Positions 1 to 5,959 of a stretch of 15,218 bases of DNA are shown here, in pieces; positions within the stretch are counted from its first letter, which is position 1; each line of letters starts with the position of its first letter. The notes under the pieces are model-generated. The model worked only from the letters and a program-made list of their open reading frames with translations. It did no database searches and was not told the origin of the DNA. The translations under genes and the position numbers were made by a program. The DNA lies in the NCBI GenBank assembly GCA_036558265.1, contig DATBFY010000166.1, positions 1 to 15,218 of the forward strand. The letters are read 5' to 3'. The stretch is from RYN-433 sp036558265 (GTDB lineage Bacteria; Planctomycetota; Phycisphaerae; Tepidisphaerales; Tepidisphaeraceae).

Positions 1-1
1 C

Positions 2-232
2 CTGGTGAGCCAGAACCGCGCCGGCGAGAAGGACCGCATCCGCGCCGACCTCGATTACCAGGTGAACCTCAAGGCCCATCTCGAAGTAATGCAATTGCAT
101 CGCAAGATCGACCGCATCGAACGCGCCGTCGCCGATCTGGCCGGTACCGGCGCGGCGGGAAACCCGACGCCCACCTCCGCATCCGAGCAAATGCTCAGCG
201 TCGGTCCCGAAACGCGAAAGAAGAGTCCCTGA
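2..232 (+). CDS. DUF1003 membrane protein, C-terminal fragment (5' end outside window)
   Basis: This is the 3' end of a gene that begins before the window; the reading frame is open from the first bases to the TGA at 230-232. The visible product starts about where a second membrane helix of DUF1003 would end. It then gives the basic and acidic segment KDRIRADLDYQVNLKAHLEV followed by MQLHRKIDRIE, which matches the C-terminus of the next gene almost residue for residue (RVRADLEYQVNVKAHVEVMELHRKVDR). It is therefore a tandem paralog of that gene. A Thr/Pro/Ser-rich tail of about 30 residues follows, which the neighbour lacks. DUF1003 proteins are small inner-membrane proteins of unknown function. 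A GTG at position 5 is possible as a start but is more likely an internal Val. Whether this copy also has an N-terminal sensor domain cannot be seen here. Confidence 0.8.
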   Translation: MVSQNRAGEKDRIRADLDYQVNLKAHLEVMQLHRKIDRIERAVADLAGTGAAGNPTPTSASEQMLSVGPETRKKSP

Positions 233-260
233 ACGTTAGCCAGAGGGCAGGTCCCGCACG

Positions 261-1115
261 ATGGTCGTAGCAAATGTCAAAGTTAACGGTGACGGAGCCG
301 TCGCGGTCGATTCGTCGCTCCTGGCGAGCATCCCCCTTTTCTCCAAGCTCACCGCCGACGAGCTCGCCGCCCTCACCCGCCTCCTCCGCGCCCGCCGGTT
401 CGCCACCGGCCAGAGCGTCGTCCTCATCGGCGACGACGGCACCGACTTCTACATCGTCCAGCGCGGGCAGGTCACCGTCAGCCACCCCGACGAGACCGGC
501 GCCGAGGTCAAGCTCGCCGAGCTCGAGCCCGGCAACTTCTTCGGCGAGATTTCATTGCTCGACGGCGGCCCCCGCACCGCCAACGTCACCGCCGCCTCCG
601 ACGCCACCCTCCTCTGGCTCGAACGCGCCGATTTCGTGCAGTTCCTCCTCGCCCATCCCCAGGCCGCGGTTCACATCCTGACGGTCCTGGGCGCCCGCCA
701 GCGCGACCTCCTCGAAAAACTCCGCGGCATCCGCAACGTCAACGAGGCCGTCGCCGGCGAACAGACCAGGCTCCAGCGCATCCTCTCCCGCTGCGCCTCG
801 CTCTTCGCCAGCGAACGCTTCCTGCTCGCCAACCTCTTCTTCTTCGTCTCCTGGATCGCCATCCACACCTGGCTCTATCGCGACAAGATCACCTGGGTCG
901 ATCAGCCGCCGACCTTCTTCTGGCTGGGCTTCATGATCACGCTGGAGGGGATCATCGTCGCGATGTTCGTCCTGAACTCCCAGCGTCGCCAGGCCGAGCG
1001 CGACCGCGTCCGCGCCGACCTCGAATACCAGGTCAACGTCAAGGCCCACGTCGAGGTCATGGAACTCCACCGCAAGGTGGACCGCCTGCTCGAAGCCGCG
1101 CACGTCAAGAAGTAA
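261..1115 (+). CDS. Cyclic-nucleotide-binding domain fused to DUF1003 membrane domain
   Basis: The product is 284 residues. Residues about 21-140 form a cyclic-nucleotide-binding (CRP/cNMP) beta-barrel. The phosphate-binding cassette is recognisable as FFGEISLLDGGPRTANVTA, with Gly95-Glu96 and Arg105-Thr106 at the positions that contact the ribose and cyclic phosphate in the family. Residues about 150-275 are a DUF1003 domain with two hydrophobic helices (about 187-205 and 219-238) and a charged C-terminal helix rich in Glu, Arg and Lys. No helix-turn-helix is present, so this is not a CRP-type transcription factor. The likely role is an inner-membrane protein whose cytoplasmic domain senses cAMP, cGMP or another ligand. 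It lies 28 bp after the stop of a DUF1003 paralog, which suggests co-transcription after a tandem duplication. The ATG at 261 has a purine-rich GAGGGCAGG stretch upstream, but at longer than ideal spacing. The ligand and output are unknown. Confidence 0.85.
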   Translation: MVVANVKVNGDGAVAVDSSLLASIPLFSKLTADELAALTRLLRARRFATGQSVVLIGDDGTDFYIVQRGQVTVSHPDETGAEVKLAELEPGNFFGEISLLDGGPRTANVTAASDATLLWLERADFVQFLLAHPQAAVHILTVLGARQRDLLEKLRGIRNVNEAVAGEQTRLQRILSRCASLFASERFLLANLFFFVSWIAIHTWLYRDKITWVDQPPTFFWLGFMITLEGIIVAMFVLNSQRRQAERDRVRADLEYQVNVKAHVEVMELHRKVDRLLEAAHVKK

Positions 1116-1200
1116 CGATCGGTTTCACTCCGCCGTCCAGAGCTCGACGCGCCCGCTCGCGGTTTCGCACCGCAGAATGCCGCAAGATTGCACCCTCCCA

Positions 1201-1230
1201 TTGACGCCCCCTCACGCCCCCCGATACGAT
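1201..1230 (+). promoter_or_regulatory. Putative sigma-70-type promoter for the ECF sigma operon
   Basis: TTGACG at 1201-1206 is followed after 18 bp by TACGAT at 1225-1230. These are close to the TTGACA and TATAAT consensus elements. Transcription would start near 1237, leaving a leader of about 80 nt before the sigma factor ATG at 1317. It lies in the only sizeable intergenic gap upstream of the sigma gene. It is a match by eye in GC-rich DNA, so it remains a prediction. I see no GAAC-type ECF autoregulatory motif. Confidence 0.4.
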
Positions 1231-1316
1231 CGCGGGACTAATCGTCGTACCGAGCTCGGCCGCCTGTCACGTTTGCGCGCGCGCCGGGGCGCGGCGGGTG
1301 CACTAGGACCGCGAGG

Positions 1317-2054
1317 ATGCAGCAAAAGCGTGCGGAAAAGGCGAGCGCGACCGGCGGCAGCAACAACAGCGCCGGCGGCAACCCCCCTCCCGGCGCAAAG
1401 TCCGCGAAGAACACCCCCACCAAGCCTCCTACCCCAAAGGTCGAAGAGGTCACCGATCTCCAGCCCGTCGCCCTGGGCAAAAGCTCCGACGAAGAGCTCA
1501 TGCGCCGCACCCAGAACGGCGACAAGAGCGCCTTCTCCATCCTCTACGACCGCTACAGCTCCGCCGTCCTCTCCTACCTCTACCGCATGCTCGGCAACGT
1601 CGAGGACGTCGAATCCATCGGCCAGGAGGTCTTCCTCCGCGCCTTCCGCTTCGCCCCCACCTACCGCTTCCCCCAGAAGTTCTCCACGTGGCTCTTCACG
1701 ATCACGCGAAACCTGGCGATCAATCACTCGCGCCGCCGAAAACGCTCCCCCGTCCGCAACATCACCGAGCTGAACCTCGAAGGCGTGGACATCAGCGGCG
1801 ACCCCTACCAGGTCGCCAGCCGCGCCACCGACGACCTCGAAAAACAGGAGGAGATCGCCCGCGTCCTCAAGGCCCTCGACGACCTGCCCACCGACCAGAA
1901 GGAAGTCATCGTCCTGGGCGTCTTCCAGGACATGAGCTACGCCCAGATGGAGGAGATCACCGGCACCAAGGCCGTCACCCTCCGCAGCCGAATGTTCCAC
2001 GGCCTCAAGAAACTCGCGAGCCTGATCGGCCGCCCCGCGGAAGCCGACCGGTAG
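1317..2054 (+). CDS. RNA polymerase sigma factor, ECF (sigma-70 family)
   Basis: The product is 245 residues. Residues about 59-140 form sigma region 2: DEELMRRTQNGDKSAFSILY, a YLYRMLGNVEDVESIGQEVF helix that contacts core RNA polymerase, and the -10-reading segment FSTWLFTITRNLAINHSRRR. Residues about 181-235 form region 4, a helix-turn-helix with LPTDQKEVIVLGVFQDMSYA, then MEEITGTKAVTLRSRMFHGL, which would read the -35 element. Regions 1 and 3 are absent, as expected for an ECF factor. The first 58 residues are a low-complexity Gly/Pro/Lys/Asn-rich extension that typical ECF factors of about 170-200 residues lack. AGGA at 1305-1308, 8 nt before the ATG, supports this start. The next gene, 13 nt downstream, encodes a one-TM protein, the usual place for a cognate membrane regulator. 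The regulon and inducing signal are not visible. Confidence 0.92.
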   Translation: MQQKRAEKASATGGSNNSAGGNPPPGAKSAKNTPTKPPTPKVEEVTDLQPVALGKSSDEELMRRTQNGDKSAFSILYDRYSSAVLSYLYRMLGNVEDVESIGQEVFLRAFRFAPTYRFPQKFSTWLFTITRNLAINHSRRRKRSPVRNITELNLEGVDISGDPYQVASRATDDLEKQEEIARVLKALDDLPTDQKEVIVLGVFQDMSYAQMEEITGTKAVTLRSRMFHGLKKLASLIGRPAEADR

Positions 2055-2067
2055 TATCAAACACGAA

Positions 2068-3087
2068 ATGGCCCAGCAGCAGACCGATCTCGAGAGCGAG
2101 CAGTTCATGACCCTCCTGACCGACGCCCTGCGCGCCGGTCCGGGCAGCCCCGAGTGGCACCAGGCCATCGGCATCCTCCGCGCATCGGGCGCCGCCGCCA
2201 ACGCCGACGAGTACCAACTGCTCGTCCGCGCCCGCGAAGACCTGGAGAGCGGTCGCGATTACCGCGCCGTCAAGCCCGGAGCCGGATTCTCACGCAAGGT
2301 ACTCCAGGGCATCGAAGAGGAGGCCGGCCCCAGGCCGCGCGGGCTCCCATCCGCAAACCTGATCGCCTGGCTCGCCGGCGGTGTGATCCTCGCCGTCGCC
2401 GTCGTGGTCGCCGTCATCCTCCTGCGAAAAACGCCCGAACCAGCGAACAACGGCGCGATCGAGCAGCTCAAGAACACCTACTTCATCAACCCCGTCGCCC
2501 AGTTGAACTTCGACAACGCCCCCACCGACATCGGCCCCGAGTGGAAGCTCGTCGGCGACGTCCCGCTGAAGGTCCGCCCGCGCGACGGCCTCTACCCCGC
2601 GACGACCCAGCCCACCACCGCCAGGACCGAAAACCCCCTCTACAAGTCCGGCGTCATCGTGCTCGCCGAATCCATCCCCCCCGACCAACCTCGCCTGCTC
2701 GACGTCACCTTCAAGGCCCCGCGGCCGACCGACGCCATCATCCCCGAGGTCTTCATCGCCCAGGGCCCCCCCGAAGAGGGCCCCAACGGCAGCGGCCGCG
2801 AGCTCGTCTGGCAACTCAAGGCCGGCGCCGCCCGCGTCGCCCTGGCCGACGGCAGGGTCCCCGTCCAGGCCGAGAAGATCGATTCGCGCAAGAACCCGAT
2901 GGTCAACGTCAAGCTCCGCTTCAACCGCGACACGGTGGTCGTCGAAACCGAGGACCGGCGCATCTACGAGGGCCCTCACAAGCTCTCCGAAGCCTCCCCG
3001 CGCTACGTGGGCGTCCGCTTCCGTCGAAAAATTGCCGATAATTCCGACGGCGTCTGGCTCAACGCCATCAGCGTGATGAAGCCCTGA
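2068..3087 (+). CDS. Single-pass membrane protein next to ECF sigma; candidate anti-sigma or signal partner
   Basis: The product is 339 residues. A cytoplasmic N-terminal region of about 95 residues (including SEQFMTLLTDALRAG and a GIEEEAG segment) is followed by one strong transmembrane helix at about 97-119 (LIAWLAGGVILAVAVVVAVI) and the basic anchor LLRK. The remaining 220 or so residues should be extracytoplasmic. Their C-terminal half alternates short polar and hydrophobic strands and ends in RYVGVRFRRKIADNSDGVWL, suggesting a beta-sandwich of the concanavalin/LamG type; that fold is inferred. The gene starts 13 nt after the sigma stop, and this topology and position are standard for an anti-sigma factor. 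I see no zinc-binding HxxxCxxC anti-sigma motif, so an anti-sigma role is inferred from context only. The Shine-Dalgarno is weak. It could instead be a structural envelope protein. Confidence 0.75.
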   Translation: MAQQQTDLESEQFMTLLTDALRAGPGSPEWHQAIGILRASGAAANADEYQLLVRAREDLESGRDYRAVKPGAGFSRKVLQGIEEEAGPRPRGLPSANLIAWLAGGVILAVAVVVAVILLRKTPEPANNGAIEQLKNTYFINPVAQLNFDNAPTDIGPEWKLVGDVPLKVRPRDGLYPATTQPTTARTENPLYKSGVIVLAESIPPDQPRLLDVTFKAPRPTDAIIPEVFIAQGPPEEGPNGSGRELVWQLKAGAARVALADGRVPVQAEKIDSRKNPMVNVKLRFNRDTVVVETEDRRIYEGPHKLSEASPRYVGVRFRRKIADNSDGVWLNAISVMKP

Positions 3088-3109
3088 CCTGGTTCCACGG
3101 ACCCGACTT

Positions 3110-4147
3110 GTGACCGCAGTCAACCAGACCCCCCCTCCCTCCCCCTCCGACCTGGACTCCGCCAAGTTCCTCGCCGCCGCCTGCCTGCGCCTCCAGGAAG
3201 AGCTCGGAAAGGTCATCGTCGGTCAGCAACGGGTCATCGAAGAACTCCTGATCGCCATCTTCTCCCGCGGCCACTGCCTCATGCAGGGCGTGCCCGGGCT
3301 CGCCAAAACCCTGCTGGTATCGACACTTGCAGGCGCAATGGACCTGTCTTACCAGCGGATCCAGTTCACCCCCGACCTCATGCCTTCGGACATCACCGGC
3401 ACCGACATCCTCCAGGAAGATCCGGAGACCAGCCGCCGGCGGTTCGAATTCCAGAAGGGGCCGATCTTTGCAAACCTCCTGCTCGCCGATGAGATCAATC
3501 GCACCCCCCCCAAGACCCAGGCCGCCCTCCTCCAGGCCATGCAGGAGCGGCAGGTGACCGTCGGCAGCCGCACCCTCGACCTCCCCGAGCCCTTCTTTGT
3601 CCTGGCGACCCAGAACCCCATCGAGCAGGAGGGCACCTACCCCCTGCCCGAGGCCCAGCTCGACCGCTTCATGTTCATGGTCACCGTCCACTACCCGACC
3701 CGCGAGGAGGAGCTGGAGGTGCTGCGGCGGACCACCGGGGTGGTCAACGAAACGGTGGAGCGCGTCATCAACGGCCCCGAAATCCTGCGTTTGCAGGAAA
3801 TTGTCCGGCGCGTGCCCGTGGGCGATCACGTGTTTCACTTCGTCCTGGACGTGATCCGGATGACACGACCCAACGAGCCGGGAGCCAGCGACTTCGTCCG
3901 CCACTGGCTGAGCTGGGGCGCAGGCCCCCGCGCGGGGCAGTACATGATCCTGGCAGGCAAGGCCCGGGCGCTGATGCGCGGCCGCCTCTACGTCACCATC
4001 GAGGACATCGAGGCCGTCGCCGCCCCGGTGCTGCGGCACCGCATCATCCCCAACTTCAACGCCGAGGCCGAGGGGATCACGGTGGAACAGATCATCGAGA
4101 AGGTGCTGACGCTGGTTCCGCGGGGCAAGGGTGAGCGGCTGTTGTAG
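3110..4147 (+). CDS. MoxR-family AAA+ ATPase
   Basis: The product is 345 residues. The AAA_3 core is clear: Walker A GVPGLAKT at residues 60-67 (the usual MoxR variant), Walker B LLLADEIN at 123-130, sensor ATQNPIEQEGTYPLPEAQLD at 166-185 with Asn169, and Arg186 just after it. An AAA lid with RAGQYMILAGKARALMRGR completes the protein at normal family length. MoxR ATPases act as chaperones that mature or assemble partner protein complexes, commonly VWA-domain proteins. The usual neighbours (DUF58 and VWA genes) do not follow here; the gene instead sits 22 nt after the membrane protein of an ECF sigma cluster. The start is a GTG with a weak upstream Shine-Dalgarno; no better in-frame start precedes the conserved region. 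The client is unknown. Confidence 0.92.
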   Translation: MTAVNQTPPPSPSDLDSAKFLAAACLRLQEELGKVIVGQQRVIEELLIAIFSRGHCLMQGVPGLAKTLLVSTLAGAMDLSYQRIQFTPDLMPSDITGTDILQEDPETSRRRFEFQKGPIFANLLLADEINRTPPKTQAALLQAMQERQVTVGSRTLDLPEPFFVLATQNPIEQEGTYPLPEAQLDRFMFMVTVHYPTREEELEVLRRTTGVVNETVERVINGPEILRLQEIVRRVPVGDHVFHFVLDVIRMTRPNEPGASDFVRHWLSWGAGPRAGQYMILAGKARALMRGRLYVTIEDIEAVAAPVLRHRIIPNFNAEAEGITVEQIIEKVLTLVPRGKGERLL

Positions 4148-4255
4148 TTAGCGGGCGCGGCAATGTCCGTTTTTTGCTTGAGTTGTTTCGGCGGTCGCGA
4201 TATCACGTTTCGAAGCAGGGCGGCAGCGTTCGGAGCAGATGGAGCGACAACGCGC

Positions 4256-4657
4256 ATGTTGCCGACGGACGACACCTACGTTCCCGGGTACCTGATCTCC
4301 AAAGCGGTCGAGGTGGTCGGGGCAAAGCGCGCCGCGGCCTTTGAAGTGCGCCCCGAGCCCGACGGCACCGATTCGCTCGTCCTCTTCCGCTACTTCCCGC
4401 CCGACGAGCGGGATGCGGTGACCTCCAGAGATCTGGCCCACGCGCTGCGGCGATACGTGATGCCATGCCTGGCAAAGGGTACGGACGGCTTCGTCGAAGC
4501 CCCCGAGCTGGCCGCCCTGGGCAGCCGCACCTTCGTCCTGGTGTTCCTGGCTCATCAGGGGGCGGTGCTGCGGGGCGTGACCGCAATGGAAGTGGAGTGC
4601 CCCAGCCAATGGGAGGCCCAGCGGAGGCTGGAGGCGCTGCAGCGAATCATGGGGTAA
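4256..4657 (+). CDS. Hypothetical protein, about 133 residues, downstream of moxR
   Basis: I do not recognise the family. From the ATG at 4256 the product begins MLPTDDTYVPGYLISKAVEV and looks like a compact cytoplasmic alpha/beta protein: no signal peptide, no TM helix, and a hydrophobic strand FVLVFLAHQGAVLRGV at about 90-105. An upstream in-frame ATG at 4163 would add 31 residues. The added stretch uses many T-rich codons (TTT, TTG, AGT, TGT) unlike the rest of the gene, and GGAG at 4241-4244 lies 11 nt before the 4256 ATG, so I prefer 4256. It follows moxR in the same direction and may be the last gene of that unit, since a large inverted repeat starts 3 nt after its stop. No function can be assigned. 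Confidence 0.65.
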   Translation: MLPTDDTYVPGYLISKAVEVVGAKRAAAFEVRPEPDGTDSLVLFRYFPPDERDAVTSRDLAHALRRYVMPCLAKGTDGFVEAPELAALGSRTFVLVFLAHQGAVLRGVTAMEVECPSQWEAQRRLEALQRIMG

Positions 4658-4660
4658 CGA

Positions 4661-4743
4661 CAATGCCTGAAGCCTAAAGCCGTAAAACATAACGCCGGGT
4701 CGGATATCCCTTTATGTTTTACGCGTTACGTCTTTACGCATTC
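4661..4743. repeat. 83-bp imperfect inverted repeat after the moxR unit
   Basis: The left arm (4661-4693) and right arm (4711-4743) pair at 24 of 33 positions across a 17-nt loop. The inner 12 bp are perfect: CGTAAAACATAA at 4681-4692 against TTATGTTTTACG at 4712-4723. The arms are AT-rich (TAAAGCC, GTAAAAC, GCGTTACG) in otherwise GC-rich DNA. It sits directly after the 4657 stop and 61 bp before the next start. It could end transcription of the upstream unit, although there is no clear T tract, or it could be one copy of a dispersed palindromic repeat. Confidence 0.6.
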
Positions 4744-4804
4744 GATGCCGGGGGGCGTGAATTCCGGACTCGATGTATCATCCGCGGCTCTCAGGAGTTC
4801 ATGG

Positions 4805-5179
4805 ATGAAATGTCCGAAGTGCAGCGGAGAAATGGAGACGGTCGCGTTTGGGGGAATTGAGGTCGAACGGTGCGGCGGCTGCAAGGGATTGTGGTTCGAC
4901 GCACGCGAGCACGAGAAGCTCAGGGACGTCAAAGGGGCGGCCGCGACGCTCGACATCGGTGACCCCAGGCCCGACGCCGGCAAGGAAACCCGCGGCAAGA
5001 TCCAGTGCCCCGCCTGTCACACGCAGATGATCCAGCTCACCATCCAGGGGAAAGGGCGGCTCAAGGTTGAGTCCTGCACGGTCTGCCACGGGGCGTTCTT
5101 CGACGCCGGAGAGTTCCGCATCTACGCGGGCGGCAGCGGCATCGGGGGATTGATCAAGGGCCTGTTCGGTCGCAAGTAG
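4805..5179 (+). CDS. Zinc-ribbon protein, zf-TFIIB family (copy 1)
   Basis: The product is 124 residues with two zinc-ribbon modules. The first has CPKC at residues 3-6 and CGGC at 23-26, followed by KGLWFDAREHEKL. The second has CPAC and CTVC, followed by HGAFFDAGEF. The pattern of a Cys pair, about 16 residues, a second Cys pair and then a (W/F)FDxxE stretch is characteristic of the small zf-TFIIB proteins, whose biochemical role is undefined. A Gly-rich end (GGSGIGGLIKGLFGRK) follows. I chose ATG 4805 because AGGAG at 4793-4797 sits 7 nt upstream and the start then matches the downstream paralog (MKCPKC versus MNCPKC). An in-frame ATG at 4745 would add 20 unconserved residues. The next gene is a diverged tandem duplicate. 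Confidence 0.85.
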   Translation: MKCPKCSGEMETVAFGGIEVERCGGCKGLWFDAREHEKLRDVKGAAATLDIGDPRPDAGKETRGKIQCPACHTQMIQLTIQGKGRLKVESCTVCHGAFFDAGEFRIYAGGSGIGGLIKGLFGRK

Positions 5180-5189
5180 CTCGCGTCAA

Positions 5190-5245
5190 CGAGCCTCTCG
5201 CATTTGGGAGGGCGAGCCTCCGTGCGAGCCGCGGGTTCCCGCGGC
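5190..5245. repeat. Hairpin-rich intergenic sequence between the two zinc-ribbon genes
   Basis: CGAGCCTC occurs twice (5190-5197 and 5213-5220). GGAGG at 5207-5211 can pair with CCTCC at 5217-5221. Then GCCGCGGG (5228-5235) and CCCGCGGC (5238-5245) form a perfect 8-bp inverted repeat around TT. Two adjacent GC-rich hairpins after a stop codon could end transcription without a T tract. The wording also resembles GGGAGGGCGAGCCTCC-type repeats that I recall between genes in planctomycetes and relatives; that resemblance is from memory. Confidence 0.4.
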
Positions 5246-5337
5246 CTCCTTCAGCGTTATAGACCCGCATCCGCTTCGTAACAGCCCGGGACCTCGGGCT
5301 CACCTACCATCTTGCCTTCACAAGAGGAGACAAGCAC

Positions 5338-5716
5338 ATGAATTGTCCCAAGTGCAGGGCGGCGATGGCGAAACTCGTGTTCGACGGCGTCGAGGTGGAC
5401 CGCTGCACCCTGTGCGACGGCATCTGGTTCGACGCGTTCGAAAAGGAACATCTGCGCGATGCGCCCGGATCCGAGGCGATCGACGTCGGGCACGCGTCGC
5501 CGCCGGACGCATCCTCCACCAGGCGACATCTGCTGTGCCCCGTTTGCCGGACGCTGATGATCCCGATGACGGTGCACGGACATCCGTCGTTGGTGTACGA
5601 GTCGTTGTACGGTCTGCTTCGGCGCGTTCTTCGACGCCGGGGAATTCCGTGAATACAAGGGCACCGCCGGCGACGGGTTCGTGGCGATCCTCAAAGGGCT
5701 CGTTGGAATGAACTAG
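5338..5716 (+). pseudogene. Zinc-ribbon protein, zf-TFIIB family (copy 2), frameshifted
   Basis: The gene starts at ATG 5338 with a strong GAGGAGA Shine-Dalgarno about 8 nt upstream. Its first 89 codons match copy 1: MNCPKC, CTLCDGIWFDAFEKEHLRD, then LLCPVC and VYES. As written, the frame then gives LYGLLRRVLRRR and stops at 5650-5652, losing the last Cys pair. Dropping one T at 5605/5606 restores ESCTVCFGAFFDAGEFREY, matching ESCTVCHGAFFDAGEF of copy 1, then continues to GFVAILKGLVGMN and a TAG at 5714-5716. The corrected product would be 125 residues against 124 for copy 1. Everything after the lesion is still well conserved, so it is either a very recent mutation or a sequencing or assembly error. 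I see no slippery heptamer that would suggest programmed frameshifting. Confidence 0.8.
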
Positions 5717-5883
5717 CTCGGTGCATGTATTCGCCGCGCAAGGGATTACCGTTGAGTCCGTGAGTCCCCGAAGGTAGACTCGTCAAGTGTGTGATGGGCG
5801 CATTGCGCAGGAAGCCAATGGTTCATCATCGTTCGGGCATTTCTTTGTGGTCTGTCGTGGGTCATAGCCGGCCGACCGGCGGA

Positions 5884-5954
5884 TCACCGCGCGTGCGGTG
5901 ACCGCGCGGCACCCGCCGGCGAGGGTTGAGAGATACAACTTACATGTGAGGAGG
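5884..5954 (+). promoter_or_regulatory. Leader hairpin and strong ribosome binding site of the dockerin-protein gene
   Basis: TCACCGC (5884-5890) and GCGGTGA (5895-5901) form a perfect 7-bp hairpin with loop GCGT, inside a longer GC-rich stretch with further CCGGC/GCCGG complementarity. AGGAGG at 5949-5954, the full Shine-Dalgarno core, lies 5 nt before the ATG at 5960 and fixes that start. The hairpin may shape the 5' leader; no known riboswitch was recognised. Confidence 0.45.
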
Positions 5955-5959
5955 CGCCC

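Noticed and set aside
1212..2201. 329-codon open frame on the minus strand over the sigma gene
   Set aside because: Antisense shadow caused by high GC; the product is Ala/Gly/Val/Asp-rich without domains, while the plus strand encodes a clear sigma factor.
2290..3216. 308-codon minus-strand frame over the one-TM protein gene
   Set aside because: Shadow frame of Gly/Asp/Val-rich composition; the plus strand has a clean TM protein in operon spacing.
3441..3453. GGTTCGAATTCC, like a tRNA T-loop
   Set aside because: It lies inside the MoxR coding sequence and no tRNA arms can be folded around it.
3068..4039. 323-codon minus-strand frame over the MoxR gene
   Set aside because: Antisense to an unmistakable AAA+ ATPase, with no motifs of its own.
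4163..4255. Upstream extension of the small gene after moxR
   Set aside because: Codon use (TTT, TTG, AGT, TGT) differs from the body of the gene, and the ATG at 4256 has a better GGAG upstream.
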